Source of the DNA: CAXQRU01 sp964226685
Lineage (GTDB): Bacteria > Pseudomonadota > Gammaproteobacteria > Pseudomonadales > Cellvibrionaceae
Direction: 5' to 3'
Assembly (NCBI GenBank): GCA_964226685.1
Contig: CAXQRU010000161.1
Location: 1-22,726 of the forward strand
DNA: 22,726 nt
Shown: positions 22,703-22,726 of the stretch, piece by piece
Position numbering within the stretch: position 1 is the stretch's first letter
Layout of the letters: each line of letters opens with the position of its first letter
The notes under the pieces: model-generated
The model's input: the letters and a program-made list of their open reading frames with translations, nothing else
Databases searched by the model: none
Told to the model about the DNA's origin: nothing
Translations under genes and position numbers: made by a program

Positions 22703-22726
22703 AGATCGGAAGAGCACACGTCTGAA
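22703..22726. other. Illumina adapter, sequencing artefact
   Basis: AGATCGGAAGAGCACACGTC and the next four bases are the TruSeq read adapter. It is the exact reverse complement of bases 34-57, so the contig has adapter at both ends. Genomic sequence stops at about 22702. Confidence 0.98.

Noticed and set aside
34..22726. Perfect 24-base terminal inverted repeat (34-57 and 22703-22726) that could suggest a transposon or linear replicon
   Set aside because: Both copies are Illumina adapter sequence.

Overview
This window is a chromosomal segment of a gammaproteobacterium with moderate base composition. The gene order is the conserved rne-rluC-HAD-sppA / maf / yceD-rpmF-plsX-fabD-fabG-acpP-fabF-pabC-mltG-tmk-holB-pilZ-tatD block, followed by tRNA-Ser, a YccA-like gene, tusDCBE and trmA. 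A pilZ gene between holB and tatD, an NAD malate dehydrogenase of the longer 'cytosolic' type, and the absence of fabH between plsX and fabD fit the Pseudomonas / Oceanospirillales / Cellvibrionales side of the class better than the enterics. I cannot name a genus.

The first 57 and last 24 bases are Illumina adapter sequence, so this is a linear assembled contig with untrimmed ends. Left end (58-1946, minus): a dimeric all-alpha dUTPase, malate dehydrogenase with an intrinsic terminator, and the first 19 codons of a peroxiredoxin-like gene cut by the contig end. A PAP2 phosphatase runs on plus from 1999 to 2511.

Centre (2518-12944, minus): a long lipid and envelope operon. It makes the 50S protein L32 (rpmF) and its partner yceD, then the acyl-phosphate and fatty acid enzymes (plsX, fabD, fabG, acpP, fabF). 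These are followed by folate (pabC), peptidoglycan (mltG), dTTP (tmk), the replication clamp loader (holB), type IV pilus (pilZ) and nuclease (tatD) genes. A strong sigma70-like promoter lies directly before yceD, a separate promoter before acpP, and two hairpins between acpP and fabF. A pseudouridine synthase gene on the opposite strand splits tmk from holB.

Right part: maf (plus) is divergent from yceD and overlaps the 3' end of sppA. The rluC-HAD-sppA operon (minus) starts from a promoter that would give a leaderless message. A 430-base non-coding stretch before rne holds a promoter, three stem-loops ending in a terminator-like structure, and a second possible promoter: a candidate RNase E leader or small RNA. 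After rne come tRNA-Ser(UGA) with its own promoter, a BI-1/YccA membrane protein with its terminator, and tusDCBE plus trmA, which act in tRNA modification (2-thiouridine at U34, m5U54).

Nothing here looks like a mobile element, CRISPR array or defence system. The window is housekeeping DNA. The more interesting signals are regulatory: the rne leader, the hairpin over the tusD ribosome binding site, promoters very close to start codons, and the hairpins around acpP. These are inferences from sequence only.
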